Shown here one piece after another: positions 1 to 10,473 of a DNA stretch of 64,000 nt. A model generated the notes under the pieces. That model was not told the DNA's origin and searched no databases. It was given only the letters and a program-made list of their open reading frames with translations. A program made the translations under genes and the position numbers. Origin of the DNA: AC-56 sp963824865 (GTDB lineage: Bacteria > Actinomycetota > Thermoleophilia > Solirubrobacterales > 70-9); the NCBI GenBank assembly GCA_963824865.1, contig CAWGQQ010000005.1, positions 1 through 64,000 on the forward strand, written 5' to 3'. Position 1 is the first letter of the stretch; each line of letters opens with the position of its first letter.

Positions 1-679
1 CCGCGGGGGCGAAAACGCTGAGCCCCAGCCACTGCTGCATGGCCCGCGCGATCGTCCGGTCGCCGTCGAGCCGCACCCGGCCGGCGTCGATTCCTCCGCG
101 ACGCGGGTCAGCCCCATCCAGATCGCCGTCATGCTCCTGAGCGGAGGTCGTCACCAGCAGGTCGATCTCGTAAGCCCGGATCGAATCGGCACAGGTCGAC
201 CTTGCCGGGCTCCACGAGCAGCCACCAGGTCCGCGTCGCGGCTTCGTATCTCGGGGTACAGGAACTGTATGCGTGCAGCGGCGCGGCGGCAGCGGCTGGG
301 GTTGAGGTTGCGCCGCATGTCCCACATCAGCAGCGCACGGATCGAGGTTTCGGAGCGACAGCTGCGATTCGACCCAGCGCTGGCCCCAGAACCCCATGCC
401 CATCACGATCGGCCGAGTTCCTCGCCGGCTTCGGTAAGGCGGGTATTCGTCGACGCCCGCGGCCGTCGCGGCTGCGCACGATCCGCCGGCCCTCGAGTTC
501 CTTCAGCCGTTTCGACAGCAGCGCAGGCGACATCCGCGGAACCCCGCGGCGCAGCTCGTTGAAGCGCGTCGTGCCCGACGATGAGCTCTCGCAGGACCAC
601 CAGGTCGTCCAGCGCGAGCACAGGATTCCGACGCCATCGCCACCGGACAGAACTGTCCGTAGCCTCCGTGGTCGGTCAT
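1..679 (-). pseudogene. HxlR-family winged-helix regulator, frameshifted and running off the left edge
   Basis: Read on the minus strand from the ATG at 679, the pieces in different frames spell an HxlR-type regulator: MTDHGGYGQFCPVAMASE at the N-terminus (the usual Cys of the family), then VLRELIVGHDA, then MSPALLSKRLKELEGRRIV (recognition and wing helices), then LTEAGEELG. After that comes a C-terminal SCP2-like part with MWDMRRNLNP, IQFLYPEI and WWLLVEPGKVDLC. At least four frame changes are needed, so no intact protein is encoded as written. The C-terminus lies beyond base 1. The family represses or activates nearby metabolic genes; the divergent acyl-CoA dehydrogenase at 817 is a possible target (inference). 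Confidence 0.6.
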
Positions 680-816
680 TGCACGCCCCCCTTTCCGTGG
701 CGGAAGGATACCCCGGATCGGGTCGCGGGAAACGCGCAGTACAGTTCGTGGAACTGGATCAGCAGCCGGGCGCTGGCGATGTTCGCACGTATAGGCTTTC
801 ACGGAGGATTAGGACC

Positions 817-1968
817 ATGACCGTGCAACGGATTCGACGCGGCACCGGAGGAAGTCGTCCCCGCCGGCCTGCGCCATCGCCGAGCGGCTCGCCGACGTCT
901 GGCCGCCGACGCCGCCGAGGCGGACGCCGAGGACCGCTTCGTCGCGGCGAACTACGCCCTCCTGCGCGAGGCCGGCCTCGTCGAGGCCGGGGTGCCGCGC
1001 GAGCTCGGCGGCGGCGGCGCCGAGGTGCGCGAGCTCGCCGACATGCTGCGCGTCCTGGCGCGCGCCTGCGGCTCGACCGCGCTCGCCTTCTCGATGCACA
1101 CCCACCAGGTCGCCGTCCCGGCCTGGCGCTGGCGCCACCGGCAGGTGGCGGCGGTCGAGCCGCTGCTGCGCCGGATCGCGGCCGAGCGGATCATCCTGCT
1201 CTCCAGCGGCGGCTCGGACTGGATCGGCGGCTCGGGCAGCGCCCGCCGGGTCGAGGGCGGCTACCGCATCACCGCGCGCAAGGTCTTCACCTCCGGCGCG
1301 CCGGCGGGCGACCTCCTGATGACCGGCGCCATCCTCGAGGAGGACGGCGAGCGCTCGGTGCTGCATTTCGGCGCGCCGATGAAGGCGGCGGAGGTGCGGA
1401 TCGAGGAGACCTGGCGCACCCTCGGCATGCGCGCCACCGGCTCGCACGACGTGGTGATCGAGGACCTCTTCGTGCCGGACGCCGCCGTCGCGCTCAAGCG
1501 CAAGGCCGGCGAGTGGCACCCGCTCTTCCAGGTGATCGCCACCGTCGCCTTCCCGCTGATCTACGCCGTCTATCTCGGGGTCGCCGAGAGCGCGCGCGAG
1601 ATCGCGGTCGACCTCGCGCGCCGCAAGCCGCCCGGCCCGCACGCGCTCAACCTCGCCGGCCGCATGGACACCGCGCTCCGGGCCGCCCAGCTCGCCCACG
1701 GCGCGATGGTCGCGGCGGGAGCGCAACGACCCCTCCGCCGAGAGCGTCAACGAGGTGATGATCGGCCGGTCGCTGTCGCCGAGCACGCGATCCGGCGGTC
1801 GAGCTCGCCATGGAGCTCGCCGGCGGCGCCGGCTTCTACCGCTCCGCCGGGCTCGAGCGCCGTTTTCGCGACATCCAGGGCGCCCGCTACCACCCGCTGC
1901 AGCAGGGCCCGCAGGCCGCGTATGCCGGCGCCATGGCCCTCGGCCAGCCGGTGGCGACGGTCTTCTAG
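817..1968 (+). pseudogene. Acyl-CoA dehydrogenase, frameshifted
   Basis: The ATG at 817 follows a GGAGG (802-806). The main readable segment covers about 940-1715. It holds the dehydrogenase N-terminal helical domain (FVAANYALLREAGLVEAGVP), the middle beta domain (LLSSGGSDWIGGSG, then GGYRITARKVFTSGAPAGD) and the WRTLGMRATGSHDVVIEDLF segment typical of FAD-dependent acyl-CoA dehydrogenases. The C-terminal helical domain resumes in another frame (ELAGGAGFYRSAGLERRF, then ARYHPLQQGPQAAYAGAMAL), ending at the TAG at 1966. Frame changes lie near 832, 900-940 and 1715. Its role would be alpha,beta-dehydrogenation of an acyl-CoA; the substrate cannot be told. It is divergent from the broken HxlR gene. 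Confidence 0.7.
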
Positions 1969-2010
1969 CGGTCAGGACCTGTCTGAGGCGGGCGCCCAAG
2001 GCAACCCGCG

Positions 2011-2039
2011 ACGGCGCGGCCCGATCGCGCGCGCCGTCT
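2011..2039. terminator. GC-rich hairpin after the acyl-CoA dehydrogenase gene
   Basis: GACGGCGCG (2011-2019) pairs with CGCGCCGTC (2031-2039) about 40 bases past the stop at 1968. There is no T-run, so it is a candidate terminator or merely a GC-rich fold. Confidence 0.3.
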
Positions 2040-2195
2040 GAGTGGGTCAAGCCTGGCGTCCCCGTCACACGCGGCCTCAGGCGCGCCGAGCGGGCAAAGT
2101 CGAGATGGACTAGCAGAGGCCACGCAGGGCCGCGAATGCGCCCCCGCGGATTTTAACTATGATGAATCCCTTTGATATCATATCGATACCAGAAC

Positions 2196-2209
2196 TTGCA
2201 CGCGTGCAA
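2196..2209. repeat. Perfect 14-bp palindrome TTGCACGCGTGCAA
   Basis: A perfect palindrome lies in a short AT-rich patch (2150-2200) between two convergent genes, 30 bases beyond the hppD stop. A second TTGCAC follows at 2216-2221. It is shaped like a dimeric regulator site, but no gene starts next to it in the present arrangement. Confidence 0.4.
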
Positions 2210-2237
2210 CGCGCCGTTGCACACCTCCTGGCAGCGA

Positions 2238-2990
2238 TCACGCCGCGTCGGGCTTCAGCACGCCGCGGGCGATCTGGTTGGCCTCGATTGACTCGAACAG
2301 CGCCTTGAAGTTGCCTTCGCCGAAGCCGTCGTCGCCCTTTCGCTGGATGAATTCGAAGAAGATCGGGCCGATGACGGTCTTCGAGAAGATTTGCAGCAGT
2401 ATTTTCGTCTCGCCGCCGTCGACGACGCCTTCGCCGTCGATCAGGATGCCGTGCTTTTGTTCAGCCGGTCGACCGGCTCCTGTGGCCCTTCACCCGGTCG
2501 TGACTCAGCTCGTAGTACGCCGCGGGAGGCGCCGGCATGAACTTTAGGCCTCGCTCGGCGATGGCGTCGGTCGCCGCATAGATGTCCTTCGCGCCGACGG
2601 CGATGTGCTGGATGCCCTCGCCGTTGTAGCGCTTCAGGTACTCGACGATCTGGCCGGTCTCGCCTCGGTCCTCGTTGATCGGGATGCGGACTCGGCGGCA
2701 CGGTGAGGTTAGCGCGCGCGGGGAATGGAGCCCGGTGAACTTGCCGGCGATGTCGAAGAAGCGGATCTGGGCGGAAGTTGAAGATGTCGCCGTAGAAGTC
2801 GAACCAGGCGTCCATGTTGCCCTTGTGGACGTTGTGGGTCAGGTGGTCGAGGTAGTAGAAGCCGACGCCCTTCCGGGATGCGCGGTGGCGATCCAGTCGA
2901 ACTCCGTTGTAGGGCGATTCCTCCTAGTAGTGCCGTCGACGAAGTAGATCAGCCAGCCGCCGATGCCGACGCGGAAAGGCCGCCGCTCCT
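2238..2990 (-). pseudogene. hppD: 4-hydroxyphenylpyruvate dioxygenase, N-terminally truncated and frameshifted
   Basis: Minus-strand pieces give GIGGWLIYFVDG, then YYLDHLTHNVHKGNMDAWF, IRFFDIAGKFTG, EYLKRYNGEGIQHIAVGA, NKHGILIDGEGVVDGGETK, QIFSKTVIGPIFFEFIQRKG and a C-terminus VLKPDAA with TGA at 2240-2238. The two iron-binding His (in LDHLTHN and IQHIAV) and the Glu of FFEFIQR are present. The family turns 4-hydroxyphenylpyruvate into homogentisate in tyrosine breakdown. Only about 250 of the usual 350-380 residues are present: the region before IGGWLIYF is missing, and several frame changes break the rest. This is either a remnant or badly sequenced DNA. Confidence 0.75.
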
Positions 2991-3142
2991 GGTAACAGTG
3001 ACGGCCTCCGTCCTAGTGAGGTACTAGGCCCGGTCGCCCCTTAGACAAAAACCGGCCCCTACGAGAAGGACGACGTATAGTCAGGCTCGCGGGTCTGCAG
3101 CGCGTCAGACGAACAGTCTTCGACATAAGCGAGGAGGCGACG

Positions 3143-3274
3143 ATGGAGTTGTGGTCTTTGCAGACGCTGGTGTTTACGTTGGTCGTCATTCTTTTCTTGC
3201 TCGCGTTCCGACCGTCGTTGCGGGCGTTCTGCGGGGCGACCAATACATGCTTGTTGATCGGGAGGCGACGATGA
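3143..3274 (+). CDS. 43-residue single-pass membrane protein
   Basis: A short ORF starts at ATG 3143 behind a good ribosome site (GAGGAGGCGACG). It encodes MELWSLQTLVFTLVVILFLL followed by AFRPSLRAF and a basic tail ending GRRR. Residues about 7-23 form one hydrophobic helix and the positive residues follow it. Its stop overlaps the next start as ATGA (3271-3274), which indicates translational coupling with the following membrane protein. Both genes have the same GGAGGCGACGATG start region. No family is recognised. Confidence 0.5.
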   Translation: MELWSLQTLVFTLVVILFLLAFRPSLRAFCGATNTCLLIGRRR

Positions 3275-3548
3275 CGGTCACCGTGCGCAGCGGTAGCGAG
3301 AGAGTCGCCAACTTCACCTCGGAGGTTGAGCCTGGCGATATCAGCGCCGTGGCCGCAATCCTTGACCGTCGAAAAAACCCTGCGACAGGACTGCACCGCA
3401 TACGCTTTTGGCATGTCCTGGCTGTGGTGGCGCTGGTCGGGTCGATTGTTGTCCTCATCGTCACCATGGCGACGCCGACCACCAGGGCGCGTGGGCGACC
3501 ATCGGCGCGGTCATCGGTGTGCTGCTCAAGCCAGCGATCCCAGAATGA
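3271..3548 (+). CDS. Small membrane protein coupled to the 43-residue ORF; frameshift near its end
   Basis: It starts at ATG 3271, overlapping the upstream stop by four bases. The protein begins MTVTVRSGSERVANFTSEVE, a soluble stretch of about 45 residues. A hydrophobic segment follows (VLAVVALVGSIVVLIVTMAT). In the frame as written it then becomes arginine- and serine-rich without pattern to a stop at 3579. Moving one base near 3478 gives HQGAWATIGAVIGVLLKPAI and a stop at 3546-3548, which looks far more like protein (a second short hydrophobic helix). I take that as the true end. The function is unknown. The soluble part could be cytoplasmic with two helices, but the topology is not certain. 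Confidence 0.4.
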
Positions 3549-3575
3549 GCTTGGCGGGACGGCCCGGTTCGTCCC

Positions 3576-3855
3576 CTAGCTGTCGGGAACCGTGGGGGGG
3601 TCCGGCCTGGCCTGGCCGTCGTCGGAGGCCGTCGTGTTCAGGGCCGCAATGGCGTCCTCACCGGCAGCGATCACGACCTCGCGGTTGTGGCTCGAACGCT
3701 CGGCAATGAGCACGGCCTCGACCGCCTTGCGGTCGTCGGCCTTCAGCCCGGCGATGATCGCCGACTTGTTCCTTGACGGTCGGCTTCGGCTCGTCCGGGG
3801 CCTCCGCTTCGAGCCAGAAACCGTTATGCGCGTTGAACTGATTTAGGAGGCGATG
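3576..3855 (-). pseudogene. Fragment of an unrecognised protein
   Basis: On the minus strand, QFNAHNGFWLEAEAPDEPKP is followed, after a frame change near 3780, by IIAGLKADDRKAVEAVLIAE and a tail ending TVPDS with a stop at 3578-3576. The composition is protein-like, with a helix-forming acidic/basic stretch, but no start codon is present in frame because a stop lies just upstream. This is probably a broken small gene of the mobile element. No family is recognised. Confidence 0.25.
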
Positions 3856-4014
3856 TCAGCCGAGGACGATGCGTAAGTCTCGACTCCAGTTGGACGGGGA
3901 AGCTAGGCGGCCTACGCCAGCCGGTTGCCACAGCCCGACCCCATGGGCAGGCTGGCGCCGGCCAGCTGATGGCCAGCGCGGGATCGCATACCCCAAAATG
4001 ACTGATGGCAGAGG

Positions 4015-5150
4015 CTACGCGTCGAACGGATGGCCGCAGTAGCGGCATTTTCGCGCCGCGGCTTTCACCTCTTCGGCACACTCGGGGCAAGTTTTCGTTT
4101 CCGCAGCCGCAGCGTCTCTTCCTCCAGCTGGCCCTCCAGCTCGTCAATCTGGGCCACGACAGGGGCTTTGATGTCGTCCTTGATTTGCTCGAACTCCCCG
4201 TCAAACGCCTGTTGCGCTTCCTCGTGTTGCTGCTCGGTCAGGCTCTGTCCCAAGCGATCAACCTCTTCTTTGTAGCGGTCGAACTCGGGCTGAACCTTCT
4301 CCCTCCACGGTTTAAGCCAGTCGTCGAACGCAAACACACCAGCGAGGCGCGGATCATCGCTGTTTCCGGAGGCGTCTTCCAAGATGCGGGTGGCCTCGTC
4401 CACCCACTCCTGGACCTGGCTGAACTGGTGTCCCATCACGTTTGTGATCAGGGCCAGGTCGAGGAGGCGGCGGCCCGGATCGGCCGGCGACGCCAACTTT
4501 TCCGCCAATCTGTCGTGATGTCGCTGCCAAGCCTCGAATAGGGCAGTCCCGGCTGGGTGGCCACGGATGGCATCCGCCTGCACGGTTGTTGCCTCCCTCG
4601 CTTCGCCGCTGGCTGCGCCTAGGCTCGGCTCAACGAGCGTCCCGCCCTTCTCCAGATTGCAGCGGTCGCAGAGCAGCTGGAGGTTTTGCTCGGAATTACT
4701 ACCGCCCATGGCCAAGGGAACGATGTGATCGAACTGCAACAGCTGCGTGCTGCCGCAGTTCGCACACTTTCCGCTGTACCGCTCCCAGACCCGCAACTTG
4801 ATGTCCCTTGATATGCCTCCCCGCGGCGTGACGTTCGTCTCCATCGCTCCCTGCACCATGCGGCTGCGTGCGCCCTCAAGCCGGCGCTCACTTTTCTGGT
4901 CGCGTTCGAAGACCAACGCCCTGACATCCTCGGAGGCAAGTCCTTCGTCTTCCGAGTAAAAGCGGTCCTGAAACCACCACCAGTGGCGTCGGCCGTCTTG
5001 CATCAGGGGCACCGGGGCGGAACGCTGTAGCTGGGCCGCCTGCTCAAACGCCTTGCGAGCGAGCGTGACCTGCCTGCCGGATGCGACGAACAACCAGGTC
5101 AACCCGAACAGCTGCTTGCGGAAACCGGCCTTCTTGTCCTCGCGGAGCAC
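4015..5150 (-). CDS. HNH endonuclease with C-terminal zinc ribbon, one frameshift near the end
   Basis: A GTG start at 5150 sits just after an in-frame TAG. The N-terminal ~100 residues (KQLFGLTWLFVASGRQVTLA, PVPLMQDGRRHWWWFQDRFY, EDEGLASEDVRALVFERD) form a module I have seen mainly with actinobacterial HNH nucleases. The HNH core follows at about 118-165: ISRDIKLRVWERYSGKCANC, then LLQFDHIVPLAMGGSN, then LQLLCDRCN, with two CxxC pairs, the DH pair and the Asn. A Gln/Glu-rich coiled coil follows. As written the frame stops at 4065. Shifting one base near 4118 gives KTCPECAEEVKAAARKCRYC and GHPFDA with a stop at 4017-4015, a clear CxxC...CxxC zinc ribbon. It is likely a DNA endonuclease of a mobile element; the target is unknown. 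Confidence 0.75.
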
Positions 5151-5424
5151 GCGGAAAGGCTAACGCTCGTTGCCGGGGGAGCGCCAGGCGCAAACGGCCG
5201 CCACAGCCGCCGCCGCGACGGCCCGTCCAGCCCCGCCTTCACACCAGGTGTGCGACCGGGGTCGGCGGCGGCGAGGGAGAGCGCTTCTGGGGACGGGGCG
5301 AGCGGGTTCGGGGAGGGATTGACAGAGCCAGAGCGAGTCCGGGAGCGGTGGCTTGGGCGCCATACAAAACGGGGGCAGGTCCGACTAGGTAGTGATGGGC
5401 AACAGGAGCGGAGGCGATGAGGGG

Positions 5425-5673
5425 ATGCGGAGCGGAACGGCTGGGCGGTTGCTGACGGCGGACGAGGTGGCGGGCAGGCTCAAGGTGCCTCGGTCGTGGG
5501 TCTATCGAGCGGCTCGGGAGGGGGATCTTCCCTCCGTTCGCTGCGGGCGGTACCGTCGCTTCGATGAGGGCGACGTCGAGCGATGGATCGCGAGGCAGAA
5601 GGACTCGTCCGCGCCGGGCGAGACACGCGACGGGACGAGGAACGGCAGCCCATCCCTCGGTGCCCCGTTGTAG
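5425..5673 (+). CDS. Excisionase-like helix-turn-helix protein
   Basis: This small DNA-binding protein of about 82 residues contains LLTADEVAGRLKVPRSWVYR followed by AAREGDLPSVRCGRYRRF and DEGDVERWIARQ, the classic excisionase/MerR-like winged helix (HTH, wing, then the D-x-x-x-W helix). I prefer ATG 5425, which follows GGAGGCGATGAGGGG; GTG 5392 and ATG 5395 are in-frame alternatives. It lies three bases before the integrase gene, so the two are probably one unit. This gene type directs or regulates site-specific recombination by the neighbouring integrase. Confidence 0.75.
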   Translation: MRSGTAGRLLTADEVAGRLKVPRSWVYRAAREGDLPSVRCGRYRRFDEGDVERWIARQKDSSAPGETRDGTRNGSPSLGAPL

Positions 5674-5676
5674 GCG

Positions 5677-6983
5677 ATGAGCAAGCCAGCTGGGCCAAGC
5701 GGATTCGTACGCGTCTTGGAGCGCGCCGGCGGCCCGGTGTTCTACGCGCAGATCCGCACCGCCGACGGGAGGAGGCTGCAGCGGCGTCTCGGGCGCGCCT
5801 GGCTGAAGCGCAGCCGGCCGGCTGCCGGATACATCACCCGCGCCCAGGCCGAGCTCCAGCTCGCCGAGATCCTCGCCGGCCGCAATCCCGAGACGTCGCG
5901 GTCGAGCCGCAGCCCGGGCGACGACGTCACCTTCGGCCAGGCCTGTCGCGAGTGGATGCGCTACGTCGAGTTCGATCGCAAGCGGCGGCCGTCGACGATC
6001 CGCGACTACCGGCGCGAGATCGAGAAGCGGCTGATCCCGGCGTTCGGCGAGGACACGCCGCTCTCACAGATCACCACGGCGCGAGATCGAGGCCTTCCGC
6101 GAGCGGATGGTCGCCGAGGGCGGCTCAGCGCTCGGACGATCAACAAGCGCCTGCAGCAGCTCCACACGATCTTCAAGCGCGCGCAGCGCGTCCACGCTTG
6201 CCGTCCGGTCACCCCGCCGGCGCCAGCTGAGCGCCGCTCCGGCGACGTCGGCGGCTCGACGCCCGAACGCTGAGCGCTCAGCTCGCCAGAGATCGACCGG
6301 TGACTTCGCAGACCGAGCGCGAGTTCGAGCTGTTGGCCAACGCGATCGGCCTCAGCGTCGCGCTTCACCGGCCTGCGCCGGGCGAGCTTCGCGAGCTGCG
6401 TCGCGCGTGGGGCGACATCGACTGGATGCGGCGGGTGGTCTTCGTCCGTCGCTCATACACGGTCGACGCCGACGGGCCGACGAAGTCGGGCAAGGTGCGC
6501 TCGGTGCCGCTCGTCGACCAGGCGGCCCGCGCGCTCGACGAGCTGAGCCGCCGCGAGCGGTGGACCTCGGACGAGGATCGCGTCTTCGTCAACGACGTCG
6601 GCGAGCACATCGAGGACTCGGCCCTGCGCCGGCGCTTCTACCGGGCGCTCGAGGCCGCCGGCCTGCCGCCGATCCGCTTCCACGACCTCGCGCCACACCT
6701 TCGGGACGATCGCCGTGCAGGCTTTCCCGCTCACCGACGTGAAGGCGTTCATGGGCCACGCGACATCCAGACGACGATGATCTACATCCACCACGTGCCC
6801 CAGCACGACGCCGCGGAGCGCCTCTCGAAGCTGCTCGAGCGAGCGAACTCAGGGTGCATCTGGGTGCACGCCGGGTGCACGCGAGGGGTCCGAAGACGAG
6901 GCCGAGGACGCGGAAAGCCGCCGCTGAGCAGGGGTTTCCTGATGCCGGAGGCAGGACTCGAACCTGCGACACGCGGATTATGA
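5677..6983 (+). pseudogene. Tyrosine-family site-specific integrase, frameshifted
   Basis: It starts at ATG 5677 (MSKPAGPSGFVRVLERAGGP). An arm-binding-like N-terminus is followed by the core-binding domain (FGQACREWMRYVEFDRKRRP, STIRDYRREIEKRLIPAF, then LSARTINKRLQQLHTIFKRA in another frame). The catalytic domain shows AWGDIDWMRRVVF, TKSGKVRSVPLVDQAARALD, RHTFGTIAVQAFPLTDVKAF, an MGHA motif and DIQTTMIYIHHVPQHDA, which carries the Tyr nucleophile. The Arg, Lys, His-x-x-Arg, His and Tyr set can all be read, but only across at least five frame changes (near 6088, 6190-6250, 6380, 6690 and 6763). The last frame runs into the 3' end of the tRNA-Met gene, the normal layout for an integrase beside its tRNA attachment site. 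It is either decayed or badly sequenced. Confidence 0.8.
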
Positions 6984-7016
6984 TTCCGCTGCTCTAACCA
7001 GCTGAGCTACTCCGGC
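6943..7016 (-). tRNA. tRNA-Met (anticodon CAT), probable integration site
   Basis: The minus strand folds as a standard tRNA. The acceptor stem is GCCGGAG/CTCCGGC with discriminator A at 6943, and the D-arm is GCTC/GAGC. The anticodon stem GCGGA/TCCGC encloses the loop ATCATAA (anticodon CAT), and the T-arm GCAGG/CCTGC encloses TTCGAGT. CCA is not encoded. The first base pair is G-C, so this is an elongator-type tRNA rather than the initiator; tRNA-Ile2 with a modified C34 would also read CAT. The integrase reading frame ends inside its 3' half. Confidence 0.93.
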
Positions 7017-7072
7017 GGGGGATCGAATCGTAGCGGCGGTCGTTTGGCTGCCAGGCTCTAGGCTGCCGGTCG

Positions 7073-7132
7073 GTGAGCGAGCTCGATCAGGCGGTCAGAG
7101 CGGTGGTCCGCAGCGGCGCTCTGGTCGTCTAG
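7073..7132 (+). other. 19-codon ORF just upstream of ftcD
   Basis: GTG 7073 opens MSELDQAVRAVVRSGALVV and stops at 7130-7132, 11 bases before ftcD. Adding one base at the stop would extend it as VLAGSGV. That would look like the first strand and glycine loop of a sirtuin-type NAD-binding protein, but 19 residues are too few to decide. It could be a gene remnant, a leader peptide or chance. Confidence 0.2.
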
Positions 7133-7143
7133 CGGGGTCAGGC

Positions 7144-8022
7144 GTGCTGCTCGCAGTGCCGAACTTCTCCGAGGGCCGCGACCTCCCGCTCGTCGGCCGG
7201 ATCGCGACCCAGTTCTCGAGCGGCGTCGAGCTCCTCGACTCGCACTCGGACGCGGTCCACAATCGAACCGTTCTCACGCTCGGCGGGCGGCCGAAGGCGC
7301 TCGGGGAGGCCCTCATCCGCGGACTCGGCGCCTGCCAGATGACGATCGACATGCGCACCCACAAGGGCGCCCACCCCTGCATCGGGGCGCTCGACGTCTG
7401 CCCGATCGTCTGGCTCCGCGAAGGCGATCGCGACGCCGCGCGTCAGGAGGCGCTCGCCGTCGCCGGAGCGATTGGCGGCCAGGCCAGGGTCCCAGTCTTC
7501 CTCTACGGCGACCTCGCCTCGCAGCCCGCGCGCCGCGAGCGGGCCTACTTCAGGGAGGGAGGGCTCCTCGAGCTGCGGCGCCGGATGGCAACCGGCGAGC
7601 TGCGGCCCGACTTCGGCCCCGCGGAGCCGCATCCCAGCGCCGGGGCCACCTTGGTGACCGCCCGCCCGCCGCTGGCCGCCTTCAACGTCGAGCTGGAGGG
7701 CGCAACGATCGAGGCGGCCCGCGAGATTGCCGACCATCTCCGCGAGTCGGGCGGCGGGCTGCCCGGGGTGCGGGCGCTCGGGATCGAGCTCGGCGGGGGG
7801 CGGACGCAGGTGTCGACCAACGTGCACGACCCGATCGCGGTGCCGCTCGCGGCGGTGATCGAGCGGGTGCGGGAGCTGGCGGCGGCGCGCGGCGCGCGCC
7901 TGGTGGCCGCCGAGATCGTCGGACTCGTGCCCGAGGCCTCTCTCGACGGCCTTCCGGAAGACCCGCCGCTGAGCGGCTTCGACCCCGCCCGGCACGTGAT
8001 CGAGCGGCGCGTGCGCGCCTGA
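7144..8022 (+). CDS. ftcD: Glutamate formimidoyltransferase
   Basis: At 292 residues it matches the transferase half of FtcD and lacks the cyclodeaminase domain. It starts at GTG 7144 with MLLAVPNFSEGRDLPLVGRI, the family hallmark PN.SEGRD; DSHSDAVHNRTVLTLGG and DMRTHKGAHPCIGALDVCPI (substrate and folate-binding strands) follow. The enzyme passes the formimino group from N-formiminoglutamate to tetrahydrofolate in histidine degradation. It is convergent with acs, whose stop is only about six bases away. No other hut gene is in the window, so the role may be in one-carbon supply rather than a full histidine-use operon. Confidence 0.92.
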   Translation: MLLAVPNFSEGRDLPLVGRIATQFSSGVELLDSHSDAVHNRTVLTLGGRPKALGEALIRGLGACQMTIDMRTHKGAHPCIGALDVCPIVWLREGDRDAARQEALAVAGAIGGQARVPVFLYGDLASQPARRERAYFREGGLLELRRRMATGELRPDFGPAEPHPSAGATLVTARPPLAAFNVELEGATIEAAREIADHLRESGGGLPGVRALGIELGGGRTQVSTNVHDPIAVPLAAVIERVRELAAARGARLVAAEIVGLVPEASLDGLPEDPPLSGFDPARHVIERRVRA

Positions 8023-8028
8023 GCGGGC

Positions 8029-10026
<1,998 letters not shown>

Positions 10027-10085
10027 CTCTCAGCTCAGCTCCCTTCCCGGTAGGGGGTCGTCGGCTCGCAGGGTATCTTCCCGCC

Positions 10086-10439
10086 ATGGCCCAGACTCGC
10101 CGTCGAAGAAAGCACCGCGGAACCCAATCAGGCAGCATCGACCGCCGCGGCCGAAGGAGCCGTCCCCGCAGCCGGCAGGAGGCCCGCGCCCGTGCCAAGC
10201 AGCAGATGGGCTCCAAGCGCGACCGGCCGCCGACCTGGTCGAGTGCCGTGAACCGGGGCCTGCTCGGCGCCGGGATCTTCTTCGCGCTGCTGGTCACCCT
10301 CTTCGGGCGCCCACTGCTCGCGTCCCTGGCCCTGGCCGCCGTCATGCTCCTGATCTACGTCCCGATGGGTTACACCTTCGATCGCTTCTTCTACAACCGC
10401 CGTCAGGCGGCCAAGCGGCGTCGCGCCCAGGACGAGTAG
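10086..10439 (+). CDS. Small basic membrane protein
   Basis: This 117-residue protein starts at ATG 10086. The first ~55 residues are very rich in Arg/Lys/Gln/Ser and look disordered (RRRRKHRGTQSGSIDRRGRR). Two hydrophobic helices follow, about 60-75 (GLLGAGIFFALLVTLF) and 79-97 (LLASLALAAVMLLIYVPMGY), with a basic tail ending RRRAQDE. This suggests a cytoplasmic basic N-terminus with a helical hairpin. It lies between acs (divergent) and the metallo-hydrolase gene. The function is unknown. Confidence 0.65.
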   Translation: MAQTRRRRKHRGTQSGSIDRRGRRSRPRSRQEARARAKQQMGSKRDRPPTWSSAVNRGLLGAGIFFALLVTLFGRPLLASLALAAVMLLIYVPMGYTFDRFFYNRRQAAKRRRAQDE

Positions 10440-10473
10440 CCACACCGCCCCGGGCCGCTACCCTCAAAGAGCC

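Noticed and set aside
809..2068. Long minus-strand frame opposite the acyl-CoA dehydrogenase
   Set aside because: Arg/Ala/Gly-rich shadow with no motifs; the plus strand carries clear dehydrogenase segments.
5160..5424. A gene or attachment site in the gap between the HNH and excisionase genes
   Set aside because: Only low-complexity GC-rich sequence is seen; no start with a ribosome site before 5392, no hairpin, no repeat of the tRNA end.
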